A stretch of DNA of 9,462 bases from Candidatus Aenigmatarchaeota archaeon (GTDB taxonomy: Archaea; EX4484-52; B79-G9), in assembly GCA_023142905.1 (NCBI GenBank), contig JAGLIP010000021.1, positions 1 to 9,462 on the forward strand. Reading direction: 5' to 3'. A model generated the notes under the pieces. The model saw nothing but the letters and a program-made list of their open reading frames with translations, did not search any database and was not told where the DNA came from. The position numbers were made by a program, and so were the translations under genes. Below are positions 1 through 5,572 of this stretch, piece after piece. The first letter of the stretch is position 1, and each line of letters opens with the position of its first letter.

Positions 1-27
1 CCGTAGATGAAGGCTTATTGAAAAGAT

Positions 28-125
28 TACCACTATCAAATAAACCCCGTCCTTTAAGGCGAGGTCGAACCAATGTGGTATGATTTCTATCCTAGGATGT
101 GGGCAATTACGCCTGAACGATAGAA
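28..125 (+). other. Foldable RNA leader or mobile-element end upstream of L15e
   Basis: Three helices can be drawn by eye. TACCAC (28-33) pairs with GTGGTA (75-80). Inside it, ACCCCGTCC (44-52) pairs with GGCGAGGT (58-65) around a TTTAA loop, with one mismatch and one bulged T. Next to it, TTCTATC (85-91) pairs with GATAGAA (119-125) and encloses GGC/GCC (102-104/111-113). The helices end 24 nt before the L15e start codon. This could be the 5' leader of the L15e mRNA, the 3' part of a separate structured RNA, or the right end of an IS200/IS605-type element, since CCCCGTCC..TTTA..GG hairpins of this style occur there. No assignment is secure, and the left boundary may lie outside the window. 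Confidence 0.35.
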
Positions 126-136
126 CCATAAGAAAA

Positions 137-149
137 CGGATGTGATAAA
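137..149 (+). promoter_or_regulatory. SD-like site of L15e
   Basis: GGATGTGATAAA directly precedes ATG 150. The GTGAT core matches the anti-SD at the 3' end of archaeal 16S rRNA (complement of ATCAC). L15e therefore appears to be translated from a leadered mRNA, unlike most first genes in this window. Confidence 0.5.
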
Positions 150-731
150 ATGGGACTTTACAAGTATGTAAGAGCCATATGGAAAAAGCCAAAAGAGGCG
201 CTTGGCGCTGAATGGCAAAGACGGCTTATTGAATGGAGAAAAGGAGATTCTGTTCAGAAAATAGAGCGGCCGACAAGAATTGACCGTGCAAGGTCATTAG
301 GATACAAGGCAAAGCAGGGCATAATTGTTGCACGCGCAAAAGTTCCCCGTGGCGGTCGGGAAAGACCAAGGCACCACAAGGGAAGAAAGCCGAAAAAAGC
401 AGGGTTTGTAAAATTTACGCCTTCGAAATCAAGGCAGCTTATTGCAGAAGAAAGAACTTCAAGAAAATACCCGAACATGGAAGTATTGAATTCATACTAT
501 GTTGCAGAGGACGGAAAACATTTCTGGTATGAAGTAATTCTTGTTGATAAAAACCACAATGCTATAAAGAAAGACAAAGACTTGAGTTGGATTGCAGGCA
601 AAAAACAGACACGAAGAGTTCATAGAGGGCTTACAAGTGCAGGCAAAAAATCAAGAGGCTTAACGAACAAAGGCATTGGTGCGGAAAAATCAAGGACAAA
701 GCCGAAAAGATATAAAACGGGCAAAAAATAA
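150..731 (+). CDS. rpl15e: 50S ribosomal protein L15e
   Basis: A structural protein of the large ribosomal subunit, shared by archaea and eukaryotes and absent from bacteria. The 193-residue length is normal for the family. Visible family features are the N-terminal GLYKYV..W segment, the highly conserved block around residues 41-83 ([18 protein letters not shown], then [19 protein letters not shown]), and a very basic, Gly/Lys-rich C-terminal tail from about residue 150 that suits rRNA binding. ATG 150 is chosen because the protein begins with the canonical MGLYKYV and an SD-like GTGAT stands just upstream. The stop codon sits inside a terminator-like hairpin, so the gene is probably transcribed alone or as the last gene of its unit. 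In many archaea it lies close to rnp3 and rnp2; here about 950 bp separate them. Confidence 0.97.
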   Translation: MGLYKYVRAIWKKPKEALGAEWQRRLIEWRKGDSVQKIERPTRIDRARSLGYKAKQGIIVARAKVPRGGRERPRHHKGRKPKKAGFVKFTPSKSRQLIAEERTSRKYPNMEVLNSYYVAEDGKHFWYEVILVDKNHNAIKKDKDLSWIAGKKQTRRVHRGLTSAGKKSRGLTNKGIGAEKSRTKPKRYKTGKK

Positions 732-748
732 GCCCTTTTTTATTCTTT
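719..748 (+). terminator. Intrinsic-type terminator at the end of L15e
   Basis: GGGC (719-722) can pair with GCCC (732-735) across the stop codon and is followed by TTTTTT and a further T-rich tract (736-748). Archaeal termination relies mainly on the T tract, which is clear here. Confidence 0.6.
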
Positions 749-749
749 T

Positions 750-784
750 ATTGTGTGTGGTTTTTGTTAAAAAGCGCACACAAT
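750..784. repeat. Near-perfect 35-nt inverted repeat
   Basis: Positions 750-765 pair with 769-784 over 16 positions. They give ten pairs (one of them G-U), one G-G mismatch, then five T-A pairs closed by a GTT loop. It comes straight after the T tract of the L15e terminator. It may be a second terminator, an RNA-stability hairpin, or a remnant of a miniature element. On the minus strand the stem would also form. Confidence 0.65.
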
Positions 785-810
785 AAACTATCTCCTGCGC
801 AACAACAATA

Positions 811-820
811 CATATAAAGG
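811..820 (+). promoter_or_regulatory. TATA-like box for the candidate small RNA
   Basis: CATATAAAGG resembles an archaeal TATA box. With the usual spacing, transcription would start near 840-845. No protein gene starts there, which suggests a noncoding transcript. Confidence 0.4.
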
Positions 821-840
821 TTTGAGTCAATTTATTTAAT

Positions 841-965
841 TGGACACATTTTTGTGTTCGTTAATACATTAGCTGACTCCAACAAAGGGAGATAAATGAG
901 ATAGGAAAGATGATTCCTTTGGTGTTGTGCTTGTCTTTACGGCAAACAACACCTTTATTTTTTAT
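841..965 (+). ncRNA. Candidate small noncoding RNA
   Basis: The stretch begins one TATA spacing downstream of the box at 811-820. It ends in a clear terminator: GGTGTTGT (921-928) pairs with ACAACACC (946-953), followed by TTTATTTTTTATT. Inside are two more hairpins, ACAC/GTGT (844-847/854-857) and AGGAA/TTCCT (903-907/914-918). A further pairing, GAGTCA (824-829) with TGACTC (874-879), would need transcription to start earlier than predicted. No convincing protein frame fits. No known RNA family was recognised, and it could instead be a long 5' or 3' untranslated region. Confidence 0.4.
921..965 (+). terminator. Hairpin plus T tract
   Basis: An 8-bp stem (921-928/946-953) with a 17-nt loop is followed by a T-rich tail at 954-965. 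It is the best-formed intrinsic-type terminator in the 732-1120 gap. Confidence 0.55.
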
Positions 966-1040
966 TACATGCCAATTTCACCCAGAATAAAAAAGCTTAA
1001 AAATCCACCAATTAAACCAAATTTTTATGATTTTTTTTCT

Positions 1041-1116
1041 TTTAAGTAATCACGATTGTCTGTTAAATTACTCCGATAGAGTAAAAACATATTTAAGTTT
1101 TTTTGTTTAAAGTAAT
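1041..1116. promoter_or_regulatory. Repeated AGTAAT motif around the promoter of the 1121 gene
   Basis: TTTAAGTAAT (1041-1050), its partial inverse ATTACT (1067-1072) and TTTAAAGTAAT (1106-1116) flank the TATA-like CATATTTAAG (1089-1098). AGTAAT/ATTACT forms an inverted repeat with a 16-nt spacer. The arrangement is what an operator would look like, and the TATA-like box lies about 27 nt upstream of ATG 1121, consistent with a leaderless mRNA. Operator function is inferred only. Confidence 0.4.
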
Positions 1117-1120
1117 TGTC

Positions 1121-1582
1121 ATGTATACAAAAGTATCGAAAATATTAGGCATGCAGGAATATTCCGAAGCAAAAAAGGCTTTAGAATTAAATCTCCATGA
1201 GGCTGTTTTCAATAAAAGCACATATAGAAAATATGTATTTTGTAAAACCCGGATTGATGTGCTTCGTTACATAATAACTTCTTTTGATGATCGTGTTCCG
1301 GGAGAAAGTCTTGTCGATGTTGATAAAATAATACAAGCTTTTAATGGCGACGAACCACGAAAGTATTACGGTACTTTGATCGGTAATTTAAAAAACAAGC
1401 TGCCCGGCATAATTGGGGTATCAAATGAGAAGACGAATGGCAATAAAAATAAGGTCAATAGCTATTACCTAAAAAAAGATTTCATAAATCGCTTTGATGA
1501 AAAATTCAAAACAGACGGGGGGGAAACACTCTTGGAGTTGTTGGCTCTCTTGGAAGTTGAATGTCCATCTGAATCTTCGTGA
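1121..1582 (+). CDS. Unrecognised protein, possible winged-helix DNA-binding
   Basis: I do not recognise a family. The reading frame extends 5' to a TTG at 1103, but ATG 1121 is preferred: it sits about 27 nt downstream of a TATA-like box, giving a leaderless 153-aa product. Residues about 43-123 could fold as a winged helix. A helix at TRIDVLRYIITS is followed by a second at VDKIIQAF and a basic third helix (RKYYGTLIGNLKNKLP). A Lys/Asn-rich turn comes next (NEKTNGNKNK), then a strand (VNSYYLKKDF), resembling a wing. The C-terminus is a short Leu/Glu-rich helix. There is no signal peptide or membrane segment. It stands alone between L15e and rnp3, and repeated motifs around its promoter would suit self-regulation. 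Structure and role are inferences; it could also be an unrelated small helical protein. Confidence 0.7.
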   Translation: MYTKVSKILGMQEYSEAKKALELNLHEAVFNKSTYRKYVFCKTRIDVLRYIITSFDDRVPGESLVDVDKIIQAFNGDEPRKYYGTLIGNLKNKLPGIIGVSNEKTNGNKNKVNSYYLKKDFINRFDEKFKTDGGETLLELLALLEVECPSESS

Positions 1583-1644
1583 GTCTATTTCTATATTTTG
1601 CGCCTATTTTACTATAACTAATGCAAATGATAAGCAAAATGTCA

Positions 1645-1656
1645 ATTAATTTAAGT
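1645..1656 (+). promoter_or_regulatory. TATA-like box of the rnp3-rnp2 operon
   Basis: ATTAATTTAAGT is centred about 28 nt upstream of ATG 1679, with no SD in between. This is consistent with a leaderless operon transcript. The ATTTAAG core is the same as in the box before the 1121 gene. Confidence 0.5.
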
Positions 1657-1678
1657 ATCCAAAACCATATATTATGTT

Positions 1679-2395
1679 ATGATTCGAGATTACTACGACC
1701 TGCATAGTTCGCCGGAAGAGGAGACTATAGCAAAAATTATAGAATTTGCAGAAAAGCTTGAGCTTGCAGGCATATGCATAGCAATTCCTGCGGAAAAAAA
1801 AGAGGATTTGGATGCCGCAGCAAAAGAAATAGCAGATATCGACACAGAGATTGACATACTTCTTGGGGCAAAGATTTCAGCAGAAAACCCCGAAATCATG
1901 AGAAAGAAAATCGAGAAATTAAGAGACTGCGTGGATTTGATAATAATTGTTGGCGGAGATGTTGCAATAAACCGGGCAGCATGTGAGAATCCAAAAGTCG
2001 ATATATTATCGCACCCGTCATCAAACAGGAAAGATTCAGGCATGGATCATGTAATGATGGCTCTTGCAGCCAAAAACAAAGTAGCAATAGAACTTAATTT
2101 CAAAAGCGTTCTTATGTCTTATTCCAAAATTCGCGTTCATGTGCTGTCGCACCAGCAGGAAATAGTCAATTTAGCAAATCATGCAAATGCGATGGTGATA
2201 GTTGCAAGCGGCGCTAAAAGCATATGGGATATGCGCGCAGGCCGTGAGCTTGCAACATTAGCGGTTATGTGCGGTATGGATCGCGAAAAAGCAGTAAACA
2301 CGGCATCTGATGTTCCAAAAAGCATTGTTGACCGGGTCAGAAACATAAAAGACAAAAATAGCGTAATGCCCGGCGTAAAAGTTTTAGAAAAGTGA
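1679..2395 (+). CDS. rnp3: RNase P protein component 3 (Rpp30 family)
   Basis: An archaeal RNase P protein subunit, homologous to eukaryotic Rpp30. With the RNA subunit and other proteins it helps RNase P remove the 5' leader of precursor tRNAs. The 238 residues look full length for the family. The fold expected is a TIM barrel of the PHP-like type. Visible features are the N-terminal DYYDLHS (residues 4-10), the alternating strands (ICIAIPA, DLIIIVGGD), the conserved SHPSSNRKDSGMDH stretch (111-124), the following strand VAIELNF (135-141), and the C-terminal VIVASGAKS..DMRAGRELA block. It is the first gene of an operon: the stop codon is 4 nt before the rnp2 start. ATG 1679 fits the TATA-like box 28 nt upstream. 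Confidence 0.93.
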   Translation: MIRDYYDLHSSPEEETIAKIIEFAEKLELAGICIAIPAEKKEDLDAAAKEIADIDTEIDILLGAKISAENPEIMRKKIEKLRDCVDLIIIVGGDVAINRAACENPKVDILSHPSSNRKDSGMDHVMMALAAKNKVAIELNFKSVLMSYSKIRVHVLSHQQEIVNLANHANAMVIVASGAKSIWDMRAGRELATLAVMCGMDREKAVNTASDVPKSIVDRVRNIKDKNSVMPGVKVLEK

Positions 2396-2399
2396 TTTT

Positions 2400-2750
2400 A
2401 TGAGATTAAACCCCCTGGTTCCTGTATTAAAAGAACGGCAGAGATATCTGGTATTTGAGATAATATCTGAAAAGACACACCCTTTAGATGAAGTTGTTGA
2501 TGCTGTATGGCTTTGCGCGCTTCGTATGTGGGGCGATGCCGGCGTGTCTGAATTCAGTTTTTGGATACCCGCAAACCTATACAATTCAAAAAGAAAGCGC
2601 GGGGTTGTAAAATGCAACAACGAATCTGTAGAGAAAGTGCGCTCCTCGCTTGCAATGACAAAGCAGATAGGATCCCAGCGGGCAATAGTCCATGTAATAG
2701 GAACCACAGGCACAATAAAAAGCGCAAAGACCAAATATTTAAGCGATTAA
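2400..2750 (+). CDS. rnp2: RNase P protein component 2 (Pop5 family)
   Basis: An archaeal RNase P subunit homologous to eukaryotic Pop5. In characterised archaea Pop5 binds Rpp30, and the pair stimulates the catalytic step of the RNA. The 116-aa length is typical. Recognisable are the N-terminal PVLKERQRYLVFEIISE strand segment, the central ALRMWGDAGVSEFSFWI block, and the C-terminal RAIVHVIGTTGTIKSAK region. The gene starts 4 nt after the rnp3 stop. An SD-like AGTGAT overlaps that stop, so the two are co-transcribed and probably translationally coupled, matching their function as partners. Confidence 0.93.
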   Translation: MRLNPLVPVLKERQRYLVFEIISEKTHPLDEVVDAVWLCALRMWGDAGVSEFSFWIPANLYNSKRKRGVVKCNNESVEKVRSSLAMTKQIGSQRAIVHVIGTTGTIKSAKTKYLSD

Positions 2751-2789
2751 GTTAAATGCAATAAAAATACTAAATCTTCTTCCTGAAGC

Positions 2790-2894
2790 TCACAATATAT
2801 TCAAAAAAGCCCCAGTGTTTGTTGAATTTGCAAGAAAGTCTGCAAGAGTCACAATTTCAGGAATATCTTCGTCAAGAGCTTTTCGGACAATCAT
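2790..2894 (-). pseudogene. N-terminal stub of a GNAT acetyltransferase
   Basis: The frame on the minus strand starts at ATG 2894 and reads MIVRKALDEDIPEIVTLADF. This is the typical first strand and first helix (RKA..EDIPEIV.LA) of GNAT-family N-acetyltransferases. It stops after 34 codons, far short of the roughly 140-170 residues of the family. A one-base shift at the T run near 2806-2811 would add only a few residues (FFEYIVSFRKK) before another stop, so the acetyl-CoA-binding core is missing altogether. A TATA-like AAATATTAA (2916-2924) lies 26 nt upstream, so the promoter seems kept while the rest of the gene is lost. It lies between rnp2 (convergent) and the minus-strand pair at 2953-3647. 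A real 34-aa peptide is the alternative. Confidence 0.5.
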
Positions 2895-2915
2895 ATATCT
2901 GTAGGGGTACGGATG

Positions 2916-2924
2916 TTAATATTT
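2916..2924 (-). promoter_or_regulatory. TATA-like box of the GNAT stub
   Basis: On the minus strand AAATATTAA is centred 26 nt upstream of ATG 2894, the spacing expected for a leaderless archaeal transcript. Confidence 0.4.
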
Positions 2925-2940
2925 TTACTGACGGAATCGC

Positions 2941-2962
2941 AAAAGAAATTACTTATTTCTTT
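2941..2962 (-). terminator. Hairpin at the end of the minus-strand pair
   Basis: AAAGAAAT (2942-2949) and ATTTCTTT (2955-2962) form an 8-bp inverted repeat with a 5-nt loop. It overlaps the stop codon of the 2953-3453 gene. Read on the minus strand, the second arm merges into a short T run. Confidence 0.45.
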
Positions 2963-3453
2963 CCAGAACCTAACTTGTTCTTGGGAACATTTTTCTTTTT
3001 TCTCGGTTTTTTCCCAATACCCTGCAACGCATATTCAAGGCGGTATGCTTCAAAAGCAGCATCAGATAAATCTGAAATTTCCAGAAGTTTCTCAAAATAT
3101 TTTTCCGCTTCGGCATATTTTCTCCTACATTCTTCGAGAAAGTGAGTCTCAAAATCAAATCCATGTGGTTTGCGAGGATTTTTAGGGGTGAATTCACCCT
3201 TTAACAATATGGCGTTCCTCATAACACCTGCGGTGTATTTTACATGTTCAATGGCGTTAATAACTTGATTTGTTTTGCCGGTAAGTATTTCTTTAGAAGG
3301 TTTTGTGCAGTATTTCACAAGCGCTTGCGTTTCCTCGTATAGCATGTCTAGGTCAAATTCATCTTCAAAAAATGTTTTAAGACCCAGAAGTTCTCTTATC
3401 TTATTATGTTCTCTGCAGAATTTGTTGTTTTCTTCTTCATCACAGGCAATCAT
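2953..3453 (-). CDS. Unrecognised helical protein, second gene of a pair
   Basis: No family recognised. The 166-aa product looks soluble and mostly helical, with many charged residues. It has a Cys at residues 4 and 13, a long central helical region (LYEETQALVKYC through VINAIEHVKYTAGVMRNAILL), a second helical region (ETHFLEECRRKYAEAEKYFEKLLEI), and a very basic tail (KKPRKKKNVPKNK) that could bind nucleic acid. No signal peptide or membrane segment is seen. Its ATG overlaps the TGA of the upstream gene (ATGA at 3450-3453), which indicates translational coupling and a joint function. The position between RNase P and RNase J genes does not by itself define a role. Confidence 0.7.
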   Translation of the reverse strand: MIACDEEENNKFCREHNKIRELLGLKTFFEDEFDLDMLYEETQALVKYCTKPSKEILTGKTNQVINAIEHVKYTAGVMRNAILLKGEFTPKNPRKPHGFDFETHFLEECRRKYAEAEKYFEKLLEISDLSDAAFEAYRLEYALQGIGKKPRKKKNVPKNKLGSGKK

Positions 3454-3647
3454 TTTTTTGCAGGGGCTGGCTCAACATATTGAAACGCATCCAGTCTAAA
3501 TTTAGTTTCTGCTTGAAGTGCGTGGTATTCTAAAGACCGTTTGACAGAAGGGGTATTTTTATCATTGCTTGGTTCGTACGATTTATTAGTCAAATCACAA
3601 ACTTGTTTTCTAAAGTTATCAAGAGCTTTTACATTGTTTTTTGCCAA
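3450..3647 (-). CDS. Unrecognised small basic protein, first gene of a pair
   Basis: A 65-aa product if started at TTG 3647, beginning MAKNNVKALDNFRKQV. That start is preferred over GTG 3656 because a strong SD, GAGGTG (3659-3654), stands 6 nt before the TTG; with GTG 3656 as start the SD would overlap the start codon. The protein is hydrophilic, with a helical N-terminus and a helical segment VKRSLEYHALQAETKFRLDAF, ending in a Pro/Ala/Lys tail. It is fused by an ATGA overlap to the next gene. No family recognised. It is divergently arranged with the DUF202 gene. Confidence 0.6.
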   Translation of the reverse strand: MAKNNVKALDNFRKQVCDLTNKSYEPSNDKNTPSVKRSLEYHALQAETKFRLDAFQYVEPAPAKK

Positions 3648-3653
3648 ACCAAA

Positions 3654-3659
3654 CACCTC
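3654..3659 (-). promoter_or_regulatory. Strong SD selecting a TTG start
   Basis: GAGGTG on the minus strand lies 6 nt before TTG 3647-3645. It decides the start of the first gene of the minus-strand pair and argues for a leadered mRNA there. Confidence 0.55.
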
Positions 3660-3750
3660 AAATATAATCCGATTATTTTGTTTGTTTCACCACTATTCGA
3701 TACACAATTTTAAAAATATTCCGCAGTTAAAACAACAAACACCCCAAAAT

Positions 3751-3758
3751 CTATATAA
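3751..3758 (+). promoter_or_regulatory. TATA box of the DUF202 gene
   Basis: CTATATAA is centred 27 nt upstream of ATG 3782, and no SD follows. This is the clearest leaderless-type archaeal promoter in the window. Confidence 0.6.
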
Positions 3759-3781
3759 CCAACAACGCACAACAATTAACA

Positions 3782-4102
3782 ATGAAACAAAAAAAAGGCG
3801 TGATTGAAGGCGCTCTTGCTTCTTTTGTCCTTGCAGAAGAACAGGTGCTTTTGGCAAAACAGCGCACAATGTTATCTTCAATGCGGACAGGGCTTGCATT
3901 TATTGGCGTAGGTATTGTTGTTATTAAATTCTGGTCAGACATACTGTCGTGGGTAATAGCCGCACTTTTGATATTTATCGGGTTTGCAGAGATTTATCGG
4001 GCAAAAGAAAAGCTTGGAGAATATAATGAAAGGTTGCGCAGCCTAAGAAAAGCAATAAGAAACAGAGACACAGAGACACTTAAAAAAGAGTGGTTTGAAT
4101 AG
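3782..4102 (+). CDS. DUF202 family membrane protein
   Basis: A small integral membrane protein of the DUF202 (YidH-like) family, of unknown biochemical role. Residues 17-52 carry the family pattern LAEEQVLLAKQRTML, then MRTGLAFIGVGIVVIKFW. This corresponds to the usual LA.ERT.LAW.RTGLA...G motif, with Gln replacing the first Arg-Thr part. Two transmembrane helices are predicted by eye at about residues 36-51 and 53-71, followed by a charged cytoplasmic-type helical tail (RAKEKLGEYNERLRSLRKAIRNR). The 106-aa length is normal for a single DUF202 unit. It is monocistronic: a TATA box lies 27 nt before the ATG, and a small hairpin overlaps the stop codon. Confidence 0.85.
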   Translation: MKQKKGVIEGALASFVLAEEQVLLAKQRTMLSSMRTGLAFIGVGIVVIKFWSDILSWVIAALLIFIGFAEIYRAKEKLGEYNERLRSLRKAIRNRDTETLKKEWFE

Positions 4103-4120
4103 GTGGATTTATAAACCTAT
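4099..4120 (+). terminator. Hairpin across the DUF202 stop codon
   Basis: ATAGGT (4099-4104) pairs with ACCTAT (4115-4120) around a 10-nt loop. No strong T tract follows, so termination is only possible. Confidence 0.25.
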
Positions 4121-4170
4121 GATTAAAAACATGTTATATTGAAAAGGAATAACTATATTCTATTTGACAC

Positions 4171-4176
4171 AAGGTG
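4171..4176 (+). promoter_or_regulatory. SD deciding the RNase J start
   Basis: AGGTGA lies 5 nt before ATG 4182. The open frame extends back to a TTG at 4164, but that codon is upstream of the SD. A TATA-like TTATATT at about 4133-4139 would give a leader of roughly 20 nt. Confidence 0.6.
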
Positions 4177-4181
4177 AAAAA

Positions 4182-5492
4182 ATGAAACTTTATGCACTTG
4201 GGGGATACAACGAAGTCGGCAAAAACATGACCGCAATTGAATCCAAAAACGAAGTTGTAATAATTGACATGGGTGTCCATATGGACAAGATTGTCGGAAT
4301 GGATGAAGAAGAGCGAAACCTCCCGACAAAAGACATGATAAAAATGGGAGCGCTTCCCGATGATGCAAAGCTTGAAGGAAAAAATGTTATTGCAATTGTT
4401 CTTACGCACGGTCATCTTGACCATATAGCAGCAGTCCCAAGGCTTGCAGAAAGATACAAATGCCCTATAATCGGAACCGCATACACACTTGAAATACTTA
4501 AAAGAATAATCATTGATGAAGGAAAACCACAGCTTGAAAAAAACCTGTTTCTTCTTGACGCAGGCGAAAAAGCAGAAATATCTTCAAACATTGAAGTGGA
4601 ATTCATCCACATGACACATAGCATACCCGATGCTGTGATGGTTGCACTCCACACAAAAGAAGGAACCGTAGTCCACACAGGCGACTACAAGCTTGACAAT
4701 AATCCTACTCTGGGCGAAAAGCCGGACTACGATAGATTAAAGAAACTCGGCAAACTGGGTGTAAAGCTTCTCATATCCGAATGCGTACGCGTTGCAGATT
4801 CCGCAAGAACAGAGCCCGAATATGTGGCAAAAGTAAAAGTTGCAGACGCAATAGACCGTGCTTATGAAGACCATTCCGCAGTTGCGATAACTACATTCGC
4901 TTCACAGATTATGCGCCTTCGCTCCATAATTGCGGCGAATAAAGGGCGAAGAGAAATAGTCATGCTGGGAAGATCCTTAGAATCATACACCGCAGCCGCA
5001 GAAAAACTGGACTTGATTGACCTTTCAGGAATTAAAGTCTTTGGCAGGAGAAAATCAATAGGTGCGGCACTTAAAAATATTAAAAACAGCCCCTCCAAAT
5101 ACCTTATAATTGCCACCGGAAACCAGGGCGAGCCAAACGCAGTTCTATCAAGAATCGCAAGAAAAGAATTCCAATTTTTGTTTGACAAGGAAGACCAGGT
5201 AATTTTCTCATCTAATATCATTCCAAATCCGGTGAATCGAGCCAACAGGTTCGTTCTTGTCCGTGACCTAAAAGAACAGGGCGTAAGAATCATGGAAGGC
5301 GTGCATGTCTCAGGCCATGCAAGAAGAGAAGACCATCGCGATTTGATAAGGATGCTTACCCCTAAAACAATAATCCCGAACCACGGAGAAACAGAAAGGC
5401 TTGCAAGCTATGCATCGCTTGCCATGGAAGAAGGATACATCTTAGGCGACACAGTAAAGATTCTCTACAACGGCGCAGTTGTTGATATTTGA
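4182..5492 (+). CDS. rnj: Ribonuclease J, archaeal type
   Basis: A metallo-beta-lactamase/beta-CASP ribonuclease; characterised archaeal RNase J enzymes are 5'-3' exoribonucleases in mRNA decay and RNA processing. The product is 436 aa, typical of the archaeal enzymes and shorter than bacterial RNase J, which has an extra C-terminal domain. Zinc-ligand motifs are complete: HGHLDH (76-81), H146 in MTHS, and D168 in TGDYKLD. The beta-CASP part shows an acidic residue at E200 (LLISECVR), the ATGNQGEP signature (311-318), HVSGHA (375-380) and the final ligand H401 in IPNHGE. This suggests an active enzyme. ATG 4182 is chosen by the SD. It is transcribed alone and faces the minus-strand gene at 5573-5899 across a strong inverted repeat. 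Confidence 0.94.
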   Translation: MKLYALGGYNEVGKNMTAIESKNEVVIIDMGVHMDKIVGMDEEERNLPTKDMIKMGALPDDAKLEGKNVIAIVLTHGHLDHIAAVPRLAERYKCPIIGTAYTLEILKRIIIDEGKPQLEKNLFLLDAGEKAEISSNIEVEFIHMTHSIPDAVMVALHTKEGTVVHTGDYKLDNNPTLGEKPDYDRLKKLGKLGVKLLISECVRVADSARTEPEYVAKVKVADAIDRAYEDHSAVAITTFASQIMRLRSIIAANKGRREIVMLGRSLESYTAAAEKLDLIDLSGIKVFGRRKSIGAALKNIKNSPSKYLIIATGNQGEPNAVLSRIARKEFQFLFDKEDQVIFSSNIIPNPVNRANRFVLVRDLKEQGVRIMEGVHVSGHARREDHRDLIRMLTPKTIIPNHGETERLASYASLAMEEGYILGDTVKILYNGAVVDI

Positions 5493-5502
5493 TTGGGAAA
5501 AA

Positions 5503-5540
5503 TCGCAGTTTTAAGTTATAACTTATTCGATAAACTGCGA
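5503..5540. terminator. Inverted repeat between convergent genes
   Basis: TCGCAGTTT (5503-5511) and AAACTGCGA (5532-5540) are a perfect 9-bp inverted repeat. Its loop contains a 12-bp palindrome, AAGTTATAACTT (5513-5524). It lies 11 nt after the RNase J stop and about 33 nt beyond the stop of the convergent 5573-5899 gene. It is therefore a candidate bidirectional terminator or mRNA-end stabiliser, though no long T tract follows on either strand. Confidence 0.45.
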
Positions 5541-5572
5541 AATTGTAATTGCATATACGCGATTCTGATAAA

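Noticed and set aside
4..17. TAGATGAA followed by GGCTTAT, similar to words in the 3' part of RNase P RNA
   Set aside because: In RNase P RNA an AGAACCC stretch and a short helix lie between these words. Here they are adjacent, the following sequence does not fit, and two short matches can be chance.
1..131. Minus-strand frame open from an ATG at 131 to the window edge
   Set aside because: It covers the foldable region 28-125, resembles no protein I know, and 43 codons at an edge can be open by chance.
910..990. 26-codon frame starting ATG 910 with a purine-rich stretch before it
   Set aside because: It runs through the terminator hairpin and T tract and has no protein-like features; the hairpins explain the sequence better.
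2819..3185. Plus-strand frames of 108 and 90 codons
   Set aside because: They lie opposite the minus-strand gene 2953-3453 and the GNAT stub, have Phe/Ser-rich unnatural composition and no promoter or SD.
4862..5293. Minus-strand frame of 143 codons inside RNase J
   Set aside because: It is a shadow of the RNase J coding strand, whose catalytic motifs are intact in the plus frame.
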